The translations under genes were made by a program, and so were the position numbers. The notes beneath the pieces are model-generated. The model did not search any database. It saw only the letters and a program-made list of their open reading frames with translations, and was not told the origin of the DNA. A stretch of 64,000 bases of DNA from the NCBI RefSeq assembly GCF_038397785.1, contig NZ_CP151642.1, positions 1,426,001 through 1,490,000 on the forward strand, read 5' to 3'. This document shows positions 9,441 to 18,240 of this stretch, piece by piece. This stretch comes from Salinibacterium sp. TMP30. Lineage in GTDB: Bacteria > Actinomycetota > Actinomycetes > Actinomycetales > Microbacteriaceae. Position 1 is the first letter of the stretch. The number at the start of each line of letters is the position of its first letter.

Positions 9441-9500
9441 CTCACCTTTGGGTCTATAGTCCAGACCATAAACCATTAATGAGTGTTCAGGCAAGAGTTA
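9441..9500 (-). promoter_or_regulatory. Operon promoter with dyad operator
   Basis: Read on the minus strand, TTGCCT and TATGGT are separated by 18 bases (a plausible -35/-10 pair) and are followed by GGTCT-N7-AGACC (inverted repeat at 9451-9455 and 9463-9467) and then the ribosome site. The dyad would overlap the transcription start and resembles FadR-family operators, whose half-sites contain GGT/ACC. It is the natural candidate site for the operon's own GntR protein. Confidence 0.55.
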
Positions 9501-9501
9501 T

Positions 9502-9866
9502 TTAGCCAGCGATGACTCTGAACTCAGACGGTGAACCAGTGAATGCGAATGCACCCGTCCGTAGTGCCGTGATGGTCAGGTTCACCCATCCGATGAGAGT
9601 TCCGTCCGTCGCCGTCACAACTCGGCAGTGTGCATCCGGGGCGATCGTCGAGGAAATCCTCGCCAACCTGTTCCTGCCTCGCGTACTGTCGGCGGTCGAA
9701 TCAGCGTCGGTGTCGAGTAGGTCGACACGGTGACAACGTCACCAGCGAACTTTTCGCCGACCGTGATCGTGACCGTGTCACCGGAACGCACACTGCTCTG
9801 GTCATAGAGCGGAATAGCACTCTCACCCACGAAACCCTCGGCAACAAGGTAACTGTGGGAACCGAG
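9502..9866 (-). pseudogene. Remnant of a surface-protein C-terminal Ig-like domain
   Basis: Minus-strand residues include SGDTVTITVGEKFAGDVVTV and STYSTPTLI, the pattern seen in IPT-like domains of secreted or cell-wall-anchored actinobacterial proteins. A second piece in another frame (VTATDGTLIGWVNLTITALR) continues to a TAA at 9502-9504. The frame change around 9620-9720 and a stop at 9867-9869 show that only a broken fragment is left. No start or signal peptide remains. Identity is based on pattern recognition only. Confidence 0.5.
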
Positions 9867-9904
9867 CTAAGACGCCAACACCGACGTTGGCAGCAACTGT
9901 GTGA

Positions 9905-10978
9905 AGGTCAGCAGCAAGGTTCCACTCGTGGATTGCCGTCCACCTGGATGGCGGCCAGATTTGTTTCGAAGGCAGCTTCGACGAACTGCGCACGAGCGAC
10001 ACCGTTACCGGCCACCACATCGATAACCGCGTCGACGTCAAAGCCACCGTGCGCACCCCCACCGGCGCAATGGAAATCCGTAGCGCAGACTTGCACAACC
10101 TCAAAAATGTGGATGTCGACATCCCCCTCGGCACGCTCGTCGTCGTGACCGGAGTCGCCGGCTCCGGCAAGAGTTCACTCATTCACGGTTCAGTTGTGCC
10201 ACGCGACGGCGTGGTTTCGGTCGAGCAGAGCGCCATCAAAGGCTCCCGCCGCAGCAACCCTGCCACCTACACCGGGCTGCTCGAACCTATTCGCAAAGCG
10301 TTCGCGAAAGCCAACGGGGTCAAACCCGCGCTCTTCAGCGCAAACTCTGAAGGCGCCTGCCCCAACTGCAACGGAGCCGGTGTAATCTACACCGACCTCG
10401 GCGTCATGGCCAGTGTCTCCACCCTCTGCGAAGTCTGCGAAGGCAAACGCTTTCTGGGCTCCGTGCTCGAGTACAAGCTCGGCGGGCGCGACATCAGCGA
10501 AGTTCTCGCCATGTCGGTGGCCGAGGCCGAAACCTTCTTCAGCGAAGGCGACGCACGCACACCCGCGGCTCACACCATCCTGAACCGTCTCGTGGATGTC
10601 GGACTCGGCTACCTGCGCCTTGGCCAACCACTACCCACGCTCTCAGGGGGCGAGCGTCAGCGTCTCAAACTCGCCACGCAGATGGCTGACAAAGGCGACG
10701 TGTACGTGCTGGATGAACCAACCACCGGCCTCCATATGGCTGATGTTGAACGGCTTCTGGGCCTTCTCGATCGACTCGTAGACTCCGGAAAGTCGGTGAT
10801 CGTGGTCGAGCATCATCAGGCAGTGATGGCTCATGCCGACTGGATCATCGATCTTGGTCCCGGCGCCGGTCACCACGGCGGAAGCGTGGTGTTTGAAGGA
10901 AAACCTGCAGACCTCATCGCCGCGAAATCGACCCTCACGGGCGAGCACCTCGCTGCGTACGTGACATCCACCTCTTAG
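9905..10978 (+). pseudogene. UvrA-like ATPase, N-terminal half missing
   Basis: The frame is open from 9905 and resembles a UvrA paralogue from the end of its first half onward (GGQICFEGSFDELRTSD is the linker after ATPase I). ATPase II is complete: Walker A TGVAGSGKSSLI, the zinc module CPNCNGAG with CEVCEG, signature LSGGERQRLKLA, Walker B LDEPTTGLH and VVEHH. Full paralogues of this type are roughly 750-800 aa; here about 350 remain and no ribosome site is seen upstream. A GTG at 10049 could start a 309-aa protein, but it would lack the first ATPase. I call it a truncated gene; residual activity is unlikely. Confidence 0.75.
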
Positions 10979-11053
10979 ACGACCGCTAGGGTCGCAAACA
11001 GTAGACGTCGCAGCACACTACGCTAAACCACACCAAGCCATCAGGGAGCCACC

Positions 11054-11446
11054 GTGACATTCTTCGAATCCATCTCGACTGTGTTTCGCAAGTACGCGGA
11101 CTTCACCGGGCATGCGAGCCGGCCCGAGTATTGGTGGTTCGTTCTCTTCTCCTTCATCACCACCGCGATTCTCGGTTCACTCAACCTGACGTCCTCAGAC
11201 GGAACACTCGCCCTGGGTACGAGCCTCAGCAGTGCGTGGTCGCTGGCCCTGCTACTCCCCCAACTCGCTGTCACCGTGCGACGACTCCGCGACACCGGGC
11301 GAGACTGGACCAACATCTTTTGGATTCTCGTTCCTATCGCCGGGGTTATCGTGCTGGTGATCTACCTCAGCCAGCCCGGGCTAATGCACCCACTGGGAAC
11401 CCAGCCATCCACGCCAAGTAACGGCGATCACCCGAGCGGCACCTAG
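11054..11446 (+). CDS. DUF805 membrane protein
   Basis: 130 aa, GTG start preceded by AGGGAG. The N-terminus (FRKYADFTGHASRPEYWWF) is the DUF805 signature, followed by three to four membrane helices and the conserved RRLRDTGRDW motif. It is an inner-membrane protein of unknown function, common in bacteria. Its stop codon overlaps that of the convergent stress-protein gene. Confidence 0.85.
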   Translation: MTFFESISTVFRKYADFTGHASRPEYWWFVLFSFITTAILGSLNLTSSDGTLALGTSLSSAWSLALLLPQLAVTVRRLRDTGRDWTNIFWILVPIAGVIVLVIYLSQPGLMHPLGTQPSTPSNGDHPSGT

Positions 11447-12378
11447 CTTTCCTTGTGCGAAGCTGATGGCACCACAACAACAGGGCGATGGGCGCGTGCC
11501 ACACATTCGCTGCTTACCGAGCCCAGAATCAGTCCGGCGAAACCCCCACGTCCGCGAGAGCCGACGACGACCATCAGGGCATGTTTCGAGCTGCTAATCA
11601 ACTCTGCTGCTGGTTGCGACAGGGCCGCGCGGAGAGTGACCTCGACGGTGGGGTACTTGTCGATGAGACTACGAGTTTCTGCCACCAGATCGCGATGAAC
11701 CCGTGCCGTCACTTCGTCGAACGACGGCACGTAGCCGTGTTCCTCGGTGAATTGGGGAGGAATGCGGTCGAGGTTCCACGTGCGCACGACCTCGACGGAT
11801 GCGCCCAGCCTCGCTGCGGTGTTTAGCGCCCACTCGAGTGCGTCATCTGCGTTAGCTGATCCATCGTGTCCGACCACGAGAGGGCGGTCGCGCGCCGACT
11901 CGAGGAGCGGGGTCTGACCAGCTTCATCCGACCCCGTCGGGTTGTTGTCGGCAGAGTGGATAACTATGACGGGGCAGCGTGAATGCGCAGCGCACTGCGA
12001 ACTCACGGAGCCCAAGAGGAGTCCCGTGAAACCGCCATGGCCTCGACTCCCGACAATAAGCACGTCCGCCTCGCGACTCTCATCGAGGAGATTGTTGGCA
12101 GCAGACCCTTCCCGAACCGCCGATTCGTACCAGGTGGGGAGAGTATCTCCGAAAACGTCTTTAGACGCTTGTCTGAGTTGAGATTCCGCCTCCTCTTCTG
12201 GCGACCATGACACAGGGAGCGGGTTGTAGGTGATGGGGTAGGTCCACGCGGAAACAGCGCGAAGGCGGCCGTGCAGCCCGTGTGCGTATTCCTTTGCGAA
12301 CTCAAAGGCCGCCAACGAGGAATTCGATCCGTCGACGCCGACAACGATGAGTGGGGTCGTGCGAGCAATACCGTCCAT
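11443..12378 (-). CDS. Universal stress protein with two Usp domains
   Basis: 311-aa cytoplasmic protein made of two UspA domains. Each has the N-terminal strand (VVGVDGS; VVGHDGS) and the ATP-binding loop G-2x-G-9x-G(S) (VGSRGHGGFTGLLLGSVSS; VGSRGRGGFAGLILGSVSS), so it should bind ATP. The ATG at 12378 is exactly 6 bases after TATGCT on the minus strand, which suggests a leaderless transcript; an upstream in-frame ATG would lie before this promoter. Stress or starvation role is inferred from the family. Runs convergently into the DUF805 gene. Confidence 0.88.
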   Translation of the reverse strand: MDGIARTTPLIVVGVDGSNSSLAAFEFAKEYAHGLHGRLRAVSAWTYPITYNPLPVSWSPEEEAESQLRQASKDVFGDTLPTWYESAVREGSAANNLLDESREADVLIVGSRGHGGFTGLLLGSVSSQCAAHSRCPVIVIHSADNNPTGSDEAGQTPLLESARDRPLVVGHDGSANADDALEWALNTAARLGASVEVVRTWNLDRIPPQFTEEHGYVPSFDEVTARVHRDLVAETRSLIDKYPTVEVTLRAALSQPAAELISSSKHALMVVVGSRGRGGFAGLILGSVSSECVARAHRPVVVVPSASHKES

Positions 12379-12390
12379 ACCCTCAGCATA
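12376..12390 (-). promoter_or_regulatory. Leaderless promoter of the universal stress gene
   Basis: TATGCT (12385-12390, minus strand), then GAGGGT and the ATG. The -10-like hexamer lies 6 bases from the start codon, so transcription would begin at or next to the ATG. Confidence 0.5.
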
Positions 12391-12536
12391 GAGCGACTGG
12401 TGAACGTCGACTAGACCCAAGGTTCCCCCCCCTGACTCGCGCGATTTGGTCCGACAGCATCTGATGCGTTGGTGCGGCTCCAATTACAGGAGGAACCCTG
12501 CCAACCCCATTTACGGCGATCACCCACGCAACTAGC

Positions 12537-12551
12537 TACGCTGAGTACATG
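12537..12551 (+). promoter_or_regulatory. Leaderless promoter of the YchJ-like gene
   Basis: TACGCT at 12537-12542, six bases, then ATG at 12549. No purine-rich ribosome site lies between, consistent with a leaderless mRNA. Confidence 0.5.
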
Positions 12552-12920
12552 CGTGTGTGCCCCTGCCAGTCCGAAGAAAGTTACGACGAATGCTGTGGGC
12601 GATTTCACCGTGGCGATGCACTCGCTCCCACCGCTGAACGTCTCATGCGTTCGCGGTACAGCGCCTACTCCGTCGGTGACACGGCATACCTGCTGCAGAC
12701 GTGGCATCCGTCGACTCGCCCTAGAACGCTCGAACTCGACCCAGAAATGCACTGGTACCGGCTCGACATGGTCGCTCGCACCGGGGGAAGCATGCTCGAT
12801 ACTCGCGGCACAGTCGAATTCCGTGCGCACTATCGCAGTCGCGGCATCGCCGGGCAGCAACACGAAAACAGCAGTTTCATTCGCGAGAATGGCGCGTGGC
12901 TCTACGTCGACGCGGTCTAG
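12549..12920 (+). CDS. YchJ-like protein (UPF0225)
   Basis: 123 aa. Starts with a zinc-binding SEC-C-like cluster (CPCQSEESYDECCGRF) followed by the family motif PTAERLMRSRYSAY and a compact NTF2-like domain (VEFRAHYRS). Function of the family is not settled. It is followed 41 bases later by glpK but there is no evidence of a functional link. Confidence 0.85.
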   Translation: MRVCPCQSEESYDECCGRFHRGDALAPTAERLMRSRYSAYSVGDTAYLLQTWHPSTRPRTLELDPEMHWYRLDMVARTGGSMLDTRGTVEFRAHYRSRGIAGQQHENSSFIRENGAWLYVDAV

Positions 12921-12961
12921 TAACAAAGCGGTGGCCTAAGAATGAGAACTGAGGAGAACCG

Positions 12962-14470
12962 GTGAACTACATACTCTCAATCGACCAGGGAACCACAAGC
13001 ACCCGCGCGATCATCTTCGACCACGACGGAAAAGTTGTTACCTCTGGTCAACTCGAGCACGACCAGATTTTTCCGAAAGCAGGGTGGGTCGAGCACGATG
13101 CCACACAAATTTGGAACAATACGCGCGAAGTAATCGGCCAAGCTCTTTCTAAAGCGAACGTTACCCGCCACAGCATCGCCGCCGTAGGAATCACCAACCA
13201 GCGCGAAACGGCCATCCTGTGGGATCGGGCTACCGGCGAACCGGTGTACAACGCCATCGTCTGGCAAGACACTCGCACGCAGCCCATCGTCGATCGCTTG
13301 GCGCAGGGCGACACAGACCGATTCAAACGCACCACCGGGCTCCCGCTTGCGACCTATTTCTCGGCGTCGAAGATTGTGTGGATGCTCGACAACGTCGCCG
13401 GAGTTCGCGAACGTGCCGAAGCGGGTGAACTCGCTTTCGGAACCCCCGACACCTGGGTGTTATGGAACCTCACTGGTGGCTCCGACGGTGGCGTGCATGC
13501 CACCGACGTCACGAACGCAAGCCGAACACTCCTCATGGATCTCGAAACCCTCACGTGGAGCGATGAGATCCTCTCTGAACTCAACATTCCGGCGTCGCTC
13601 ATGCCCGAAATACGCAGTTCGTCGGAGGTTTACGGCACGGTCTCAAGTTCGAGTCTGCTGCGAGAGGTTCCCGTCGCCGGCATTCTCGGCGATCAGCAAG
13701 CCGCAACTTTCGGGCAAACCGCGTTCGAGGCTGGCGAATCGAAGAACACGTATGGCACCGGCAATTTCTTGCTCACAAATACGGGTACCGAAATTGTGCA
13801 CTCCACCAACGGGCTGATCACCACGCTCGCCTATCAACTTGGCGATGACGCGCCGCGCTACGCGATCGAAGGCTCAATCGCGGTCACAGGCTCGCTTGTT
13901 CAGTGGTTGCGCGACAATCTGGGCATCATTTCTCGCTCAGAAGAGGTCGAAACCCTCGCAGCATCCGTCGATGACAACGGTGGTGTCTACTTTGTGCCCG
14001 CGTTCTCGGGGCTTTTTGCGCCCCATTGGCGACCGGATGCCCGGGGAGCGATTCTTGGACTCACCCGTTTCGCGAACAAAGGCCACATCGCTCGCGCCGC
14101 GCTCGAAGCAACCGCATTCCAGACTAGCGACGTCATCGATGCGGCCAATGCGGATGCCGATGTCGCGATGACCGAACTGCGAGTCGATGGTGGCATGGTC
14201 GAAAATTCGGCGCTCATGCAATTTCAAGCGGACATCCTGAACTTGCCGGTTGTGCGTCCCGTTGTAGCCGAGACTACAGCTCTCGGTGCCGCCTATGCTG
14301 CTGGTCTTGCTGTCGACTACTGGAGTGGACTCGACGAGCTTCGTTCTAACTGGCAGGAGGGCGAACGGTGGGAGCCGAGCATGCCAGATGAGGAACGCCA
14401 ACGACTATTGCGCAATTGGAAAAAAGCGATCTCGAAGACCCTTGATTGGGTTGATGAAGACACCGAGTAG
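12962..14470 (+). CDS. glpK: Glycerol kinase
   Basis: 502-aa FGGY-family kinase that phosphorylates glycerol to sn-glycerol 3-phosphate. Diagnostic features are the N-terminal phosphate loop [15 protein letters not shown], the substrate region GITNQRET and VWQDTR, the second phosphate loop [13 protein letters not shown], and the adenosine motif VDGGMVEN. Full length for the family. GTG start at 12962 with GAGGAG in front. No glycerol facilitator or dehydrogenase gene is next to it. Confidence 0.97.
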   Translation: MNYILSIDQGTTSTRAIIFDHDGKVVTSGQLEHDQIFPKAGWVEHDATQIWNNTREVIGQALSKANVTRHSIAAVGITNQRETAILWDRATGEPVYNAIVWQDTRTQPIVDRLAQGDTDRFKRTTGLPLATYFSASKIVWMLDNVAGVRERAEAGELAFGTPDTWVLWNLTGGSDGGVHATDVTNASRTLLMDLETLTWSDEILSELNIPASLMPEIRSSSEVYGTVSSSSLLREVPVAGILGDQQAATFGQTAFEAGESKNTYGTGNFLLTNTGTEIVHSTNGLITTLAYQLGDDAPRYAIEGSIAVTGSLVQWLRDNLGIISRSEEVETLAASVDDNGGVYFVPAFSGLFAPHWRPDARGAILGLTRFANKGHIARAALEATAFQTSDVIDAANADADVAMTELRVDGGMVENSALMQFQADILNLPVVRPVVAETTALGAAYAAGLAVDYWSGLDELRSNWQEGERWEPSMPDEERQRLLRNWKKAISKTLDWVDEDTE

Positions 14471-14528
14471 GGCTGCAGCACCACACCACCAGCGGGCACA
14501 CGTCGACCGCCGCAGGCGGCACCGGCCA

Positions 14529-15584
14529 TCAGCGGTTAGTTGCTGCGACCCACTCATCTAGCTTGGCACTCGCGCGCCCTGAATCAACAAGGTCCTCTGC
14601 ACGCTCAAGTTGCTCACGAAGCCGCACCAATAGCGGTCGCTGGCTCTGCTCGGGGTCGTGCGCGAGGCTGAACGAAGCGAGGCCCGCTGCAGCGTTGAGA
14701 AGCACAATGTCGCGCGCCGGCGTTTTTTCTCCGGCAAGCACCGACCGAATCACATTCGCGTTGTACTCCGGGTCATGACCCAGCAGTGCCTCAATTGGCG
14801 CGCGCGGGATGCCGAGCTCAAGCGGATCAAGGTCGTGCTCTGTCACAAAACCTCGCGACACTTCCCAGACATGGCTGTGACCGGTGGTGGTGAGTTTGTC
14901 GATACCGTCGTCTCCGCGGTAGACCAGTGCCGTCGCGCCGCGAGTCTGGAACACTCCAACAAGAAGGCTGACACGCTCACGGCTTCCCACACCGACCGCT
15001 GAGGCCTGAGGTCGGGCCGGATTGCAGAGCGGCCCAAGAATATTGAAGAGAGTCGGAATTGCGAGCTCCCGACGAGTGGGGCCCGCATGCGCAAAGCCGG
15101 GGTGAAACAGTGCCGCGTACACAAAGGTGATGCCTACTTCACTCAGTACTTCGGCGACACGCTCAGGGGTGAGGTCAAGGTTCAGCCCTAATGCACTGAG
15201 AACATCGGATGCTCCGCTCTTGCTGCTCGCAGCACGGTTCCCGTGCTTGATCACCGGCACATCTCCCGCTGCGGCAATTATGGACGCCACAGAGGAGATG
15301 TTCAGCACCGCCCCATATGGGTCTCCCCCGGTTCCCACGATGTCGAGAGCCATGGGATCTACCGGTAACGGTAAGGCACTGGCGAGTGCAGCATCCCGAA
15401 ATCCGACGATCTCATCGACCGTCTCCCCCTTGATTCGGAGTGCAATAAGCATGGCAGCGAGTTGTGCCGAAGTAGCTTGGCCGTTCATCACAGATTTCAT
15501 TGCCCATTCGGCCTGACTAATCGACAAATCGCTTCCGGAAACGAGCGAACTGAGAATTTGCTGCCAAGTTGGGGTAGATGCCAT
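14529..15584 (-). CDS. trpD: Anthranilate phosphoribosyltransferase
   Basis: 351 aa; transfers phosphoribose from PRPP to anthranilate in tryptophan synthesis. The motifs DIVGTGGDPYGAVLNIS (PRPP loop), KHGNRAASSKSGASDVL and HPGFAHAGPTRRELAIPTLFN are intact. It stands alone, away from other trp genes, and diverges from ctaE with 77 bases between the starts, an arrangement also known from other actinobacteria. TAGGAT lies 7 bases before the ATG, so the mRNA may be leaderless. Confidence 0.96.
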   Translation of the reverse strand: MASTPTWQQILSSLVSGSDLSISQAEWAMKSVMNGQATSAQLAAMLIALRIKGETVDEIVGFRDAALASALPLPVDPMALDIVGTGGDPYGAVLNISSVASIIAAAGDVPVIKHGNRAASSKSGASDVLSALGLNLDLTPERVAEVLSEVGITFVYAALFHPGFAHAGPTRRELAIPTLFNILGPLCNPARPQASAVGVGSRERVSLLVGVFQTRGATALVYRGDDGIDKLTTTGHSHVWEVSRGFVTEHDLDPLELGIPRAPIEALLGHDPEYNANVIRSVLAGEKTPARDIVLLNAAAGLASFSLAHDPEQSQRPLLVRLREQLERAEDLVDSGRASAKLDEWVAATNR

Positions 15585-15664
15585 AAGTGAAATCCTACCG
15601 ATGCTTGGCGACTGGCCGGAGATTGAAAAACGAACCCCCAGATATCAGCCATAATAGATAAGTG
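15582..15664. promoter_or_regulatory. Divergent trpD/ctaE promoter region
   Basis: On the minus strand TAGGAT (15592-15597) is 7 bases before the trpD ATG. On the plus strand CATAAT (15650-15655) is 6 bases before the ctaE GTG. Neither gene has a clear ribosome site, so both are probably translated from leaderless transcripts. The -35 regions are weak. Confidence 0.5.
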
Positions 15665-16297
15665 ACCACAGCTGCCCTCAATCGCTCGCTCGGAGCCCAG
15701 TCTGTCCAACGACCGAACACTGTTGCGGTCGGTACCATCGTCTGGCTCGGAAGCGAGGTGATGTTCTTTGCTGGCCTCTTTGCGATTTACTTCACTCTGA
15801 GGTCTACTTCGCCTGCGCTGTGGGCTGAGCAAACCGAAAAACTCAACGTTCCGTTTGCCACGACGATCACGATCATCCTCGTGCTCTCCTCGGTGACCTG
15901 CCAGTTTGGTGTCTTTGCTGCTGAGCGGATGCAGGTGCACCGCACAGGCAAGCTCCTCCAGTTTTGGAAGTGGGGCATGACCGAATGGTTCTTCCTCACC
16001 TTCGCCATGGGCGCCACCTTCGTCACCGGACAGGTATACGAGTACGCCACGCTGGTCTCGGAGTACGTCAGCCTCTCGAGCGACTCCTACGGTTCGGCGT
16101 TCTACATCACCACCGGCTTCCACGGTCTTCACGTTGCGGGTGGACTCATCGCCTTCCTCCTGGTGATCGGGCGTGGATTCGCCGTCAAGAATTTCCGCCA
16201 TAAAGAAGCGACGACCGCCATCGTCGTTTCTTACTACTGGCACTTCGTCGACGTGGTCTGGATCGGCCTCTTCGTAATCATTTACTTGCTCAAATGA
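15662..16297 (+). CDS. ctaE: Cytochrome c oxidase subunit III
   Basis: 211-aa integral membrane subunit of the aa3 oxidase, five helices as in the short actinobacterial form. Family signs: [26 protein letters not shown] and [14 protein letters not shown]. First gene of the operon ctaE-qcrC-qcrA-qcrB, which reflects the physical bcc-aa3 supercomplex. GTG start, apparently leaderless; its stop overlaps the qcrC start (ATGA). Confidence 0.96.
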   Translation: MTTAALNRSLGAQSVQRPNTVAVGTIVWLGSEVMFFAGLFAIYFTLRSTSPALWAEQTEKLNVPFATTITIILVLSSVTCQFGVFAAERMQVHRTGKLLQFWKWGMTEWFFLTFAMGATFVTGQVYEYATLVSEYVSLSSDSYGSAFYITTGFHGLHVAGGLIAFLLVIGRGFAVKNFRHKEATTAIVVSYYWHFVDVVWIGLFVIIYLLK

Positions 16298-17124
16298 GAA
16301 ATGGAAAAGCAGCAATGGCAACATCGGCAGTCCGCGCGTCTCGCAGGTCACGATCTGTCGGGCGACGTCATCCTCTTGCGACCGTAGCCCTCCTTCTGGT
16401 GGGTCTCGTTGGTACGGGTGGCGCTTACGCGCTCTTCACCTCTAGTGCAACGGCAGAGACCAGCGCCTCAGCGGATGCGCTGGTCGAGGAGGGCGGAAAG
16501 CTATTCGCGGCAAACTGTGCCACGTGCCACGGACTCAATCTTGAAGGCACCACACAGGGTCCGACCCTCATCGGTGTTGGAGCAGCGTCTGTCGACTTCC
16601 AGGTAGGCACTGGCCGCATGCCTCTGGCCTACTCGGGTCCGCAGGGCGAGAAGAAGCCCGTGCAGTTCACAGAAGAGCAGATTCAGGCGCTGTCCGTCTT
16701 CGTCGCATCCAAGGGTCCTGGCCCAGCGATTCCGGCTGACATGTACCTCACGGGCAACGGCGACGTGTCCAATGGCGCTGAGTTGTTCCGCGTCAATTGC
16801 GCCATGTGTCACAACGTTGCGGGTGCGGGTGGCGCGCTCACGGAAGGTAAGTACGCTCCCGCTCTTGCTGGAGTGACCCCGAAGCACGCCTATGAGGCAA
16901 TGCTTACTGGTCCGCAGAACATGCCAGTGTTCAACGACCAAAACCTCTCCCCTGAAGAGAAGGCCGACATCATCACGTACCTCAAGTACCTTGACGAAAC
17001 GCCGTCTGTGGGTGGATTCACCCTCGGATCGCTCGGCCCCGTTTCTGAGGGATTGTTCATCTGGATCTTCGGCCTCGGTGCGATCGTGGCAATCACGGTC
17101 TGGCTCACGGCTAAATCAAACTAG
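16294..17124 (+). CDS. qcrC: Cytochrome bc1 di-haem cytochrome c subunit
   Basis: 276 aa. One N-terminal membrane helix (about 28-48), two periplasmic-side cytochrome c domains with CATCH and CAMCH haem motifs, and a C-terminal anchor helix (about 250-271). The two haems let it carry electrons directly to the aa3 oxidase without a soluble cytochrome c, as established for actinobacteria. The ATG at 16294 overlaps ctaE; an alternative ATG lies at 16315. Confidence 0.96.
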   Translation: MRNGKAAMATSAVRASRRSRSVGRRHPLATVALLLVGLVGTGGAYALFTSSATAETSASADALVEEGGKLFAANCATCHGLNLEGTTQGPTLIGVGAASVDFQVGTGRMPLAYSGPQGEKKPVQFTEEQIQALSVFVASKGPGPAIPADMYLTGNGDVSNGAELFRVNCAMCHNVAGAGGALTEGKYAPALAGVTPKHAYEAMLTGPQNMPVFNDQNLSPEEKADIITYLKYLDETPSVGGFTLGSLGPVSEGLFIWIFGLGAIVAITVWLTAKSN

Positions 17125-17163
17125 TTAGCGGCCGCTACACAGCGGACGGTTGAAGGGATAAGA

Positions 17164-18240
17164 ATGGCAGACGACCACGGCGATACCGCCAGCAGCACCG
17201 CTGCGGGCACGGACGTCGCGCAGAACAGCGCACCTGCACACAGTGCAGGCACCGCTGTCGTCGCAACCGACGAAGTACCCAACCCTGGGTTCCCGCCGTA
17301 CCGCCCACGCGTGACGGATCTCGATCCCAAGGTTGACAAGCAACAAGAACGTCGCATTTCGGCGCTATTTTTCGTTTCCATCGTCGGAAGCGTGCTTGCC
17401 GTTGCCGCCTACATCGCGTTCCCGATTGAACCGGGAAACATGGCCTCCGTGCGCAACAACACGCTGTTCCTCGGCCTCGGGATTACCCTCGGACTCCTCG
17501 GTATCGGAATCGGCGCTGTGCACTGGGCCAAGGCCCTTATGGAGGGTCACGACCTTGTTGAGCAGCGCCACGGTACCCGAGGTAGCGAAGAAACTCGCTC
17601 CAAGGCGATCGAAGTGTTCACGCTCGGTAATAAAGAGTCCGGCTTCGGCCGTCGCACGCTGCTGCGCAACACGCTCATTGGTGCTCTGGTAGTCACACCT
17701 CTTCCTGCAATCGCACTATTCCGCGACCTTGCTCCAGAGGAAGACCCCGTTCCACTTCTCCGGAACACTTTTTGGGAGAAAGGGATGCGCCTCACGCAAG
17801 ACCCCAGCGGCACCCCGATCAAGGCGTCAGACCTCACAATAGGGTCCGCATTCCAGGTCATCCCTGAGGGACTCAATGACGATGAGCACCGGATCGAAGA
17901 AAAGGCAAAGGCAGCCGTAATCCTTGTTCGGCTCAAGCCCGGAGACATGGAAATTTCTGAGGGTCGTGAAGGCTGGAGCTACGACGGAATCGTTGCGTAC
18001 TCCAAAATCTGCACACACGTTGGATGCCCGGTCGCACTTTACGAGCAGCAGACCCACCACTTGCTGTGCCCGTGCCACCAATCGCAGTTTGACATCACTC
18101 GCGAAGCCGCAGTGATCTTCGGACCGGCAGCACGTCCACTTCCCCAATTGCCGATCACGGTCGACTCAGAGGGATACCTCATCGCACAGAGCGACTTTAA
18201 CGAGCCCGTCGGACCAAGCTTCTGGGAGCGCCCGCTATGA
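17164..18240 (+). CDS. qcrA: Rieske iron-sulfur subunit of the bc1 complex
   Basis: 358 aa with three predicted N-terminal helices (around 58-80, 93-113, 160-180), the actinobacterial topology. The C-terminal domain has both cluster-binding boxes, CTHVGCPVA and CPCHQSQFD. It takes electrons from menaquinol at the QcrB site and passes them to QcrC. Its stop overlaps the qcrB start (ATGA). Confidence 0.96.
   Translation: MADDHGDTASSTAAGTDVAQNSAPAHSAGTAVVATDEVPNPGFPPYRPRVTDLDPKVDKQQERRISALFFVSIVGSVLAVAAYIAFPIEPGNMASVRNNTLFLGLGITLGLLGIGIGAVHWAKALMEGHDLVEQRHGTRGSEETRSKAIEVFTLGNKESGFGRRTLLRNTLIGALVVTPLPAIALFRDLAPEEDPVPLLRNTFWEKGMRLTQDPSGTPIKASDLTIGSAFQVIPEGLNDDEHRIEEKAKAAVILVRLKPGDMEISEGREGWSYDGIVAYSKICTHVGCPVALYEQQTHHLLCPCHQSQFDITREAAVIFGPAARPLPQLPITVDSEGYLIAQSDFNEPVGPSFWERPL

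Noticed and set aside
9512-9733. Plus-strand open frame of 73 codons upstream of the UvrA-like remnant
   Set aside because: It is opposite to the surface-protein remnant, lacks a ribosome site and has no protein-like pattern.
10049-10978. Treating the UvrA-like frame as a complete 309-aa gene
   Set aside because: Similarity continues upstream of the GTG and the first ATPase domain is missing; no ribosome site precedes the GTG.
14507-14519. CCGCC-GCA-GGCGG mini-hairpin between glpK and trpD
   Set aside because: Only five pairs, three-base loop and no T-run; too weak to call as a terminator.
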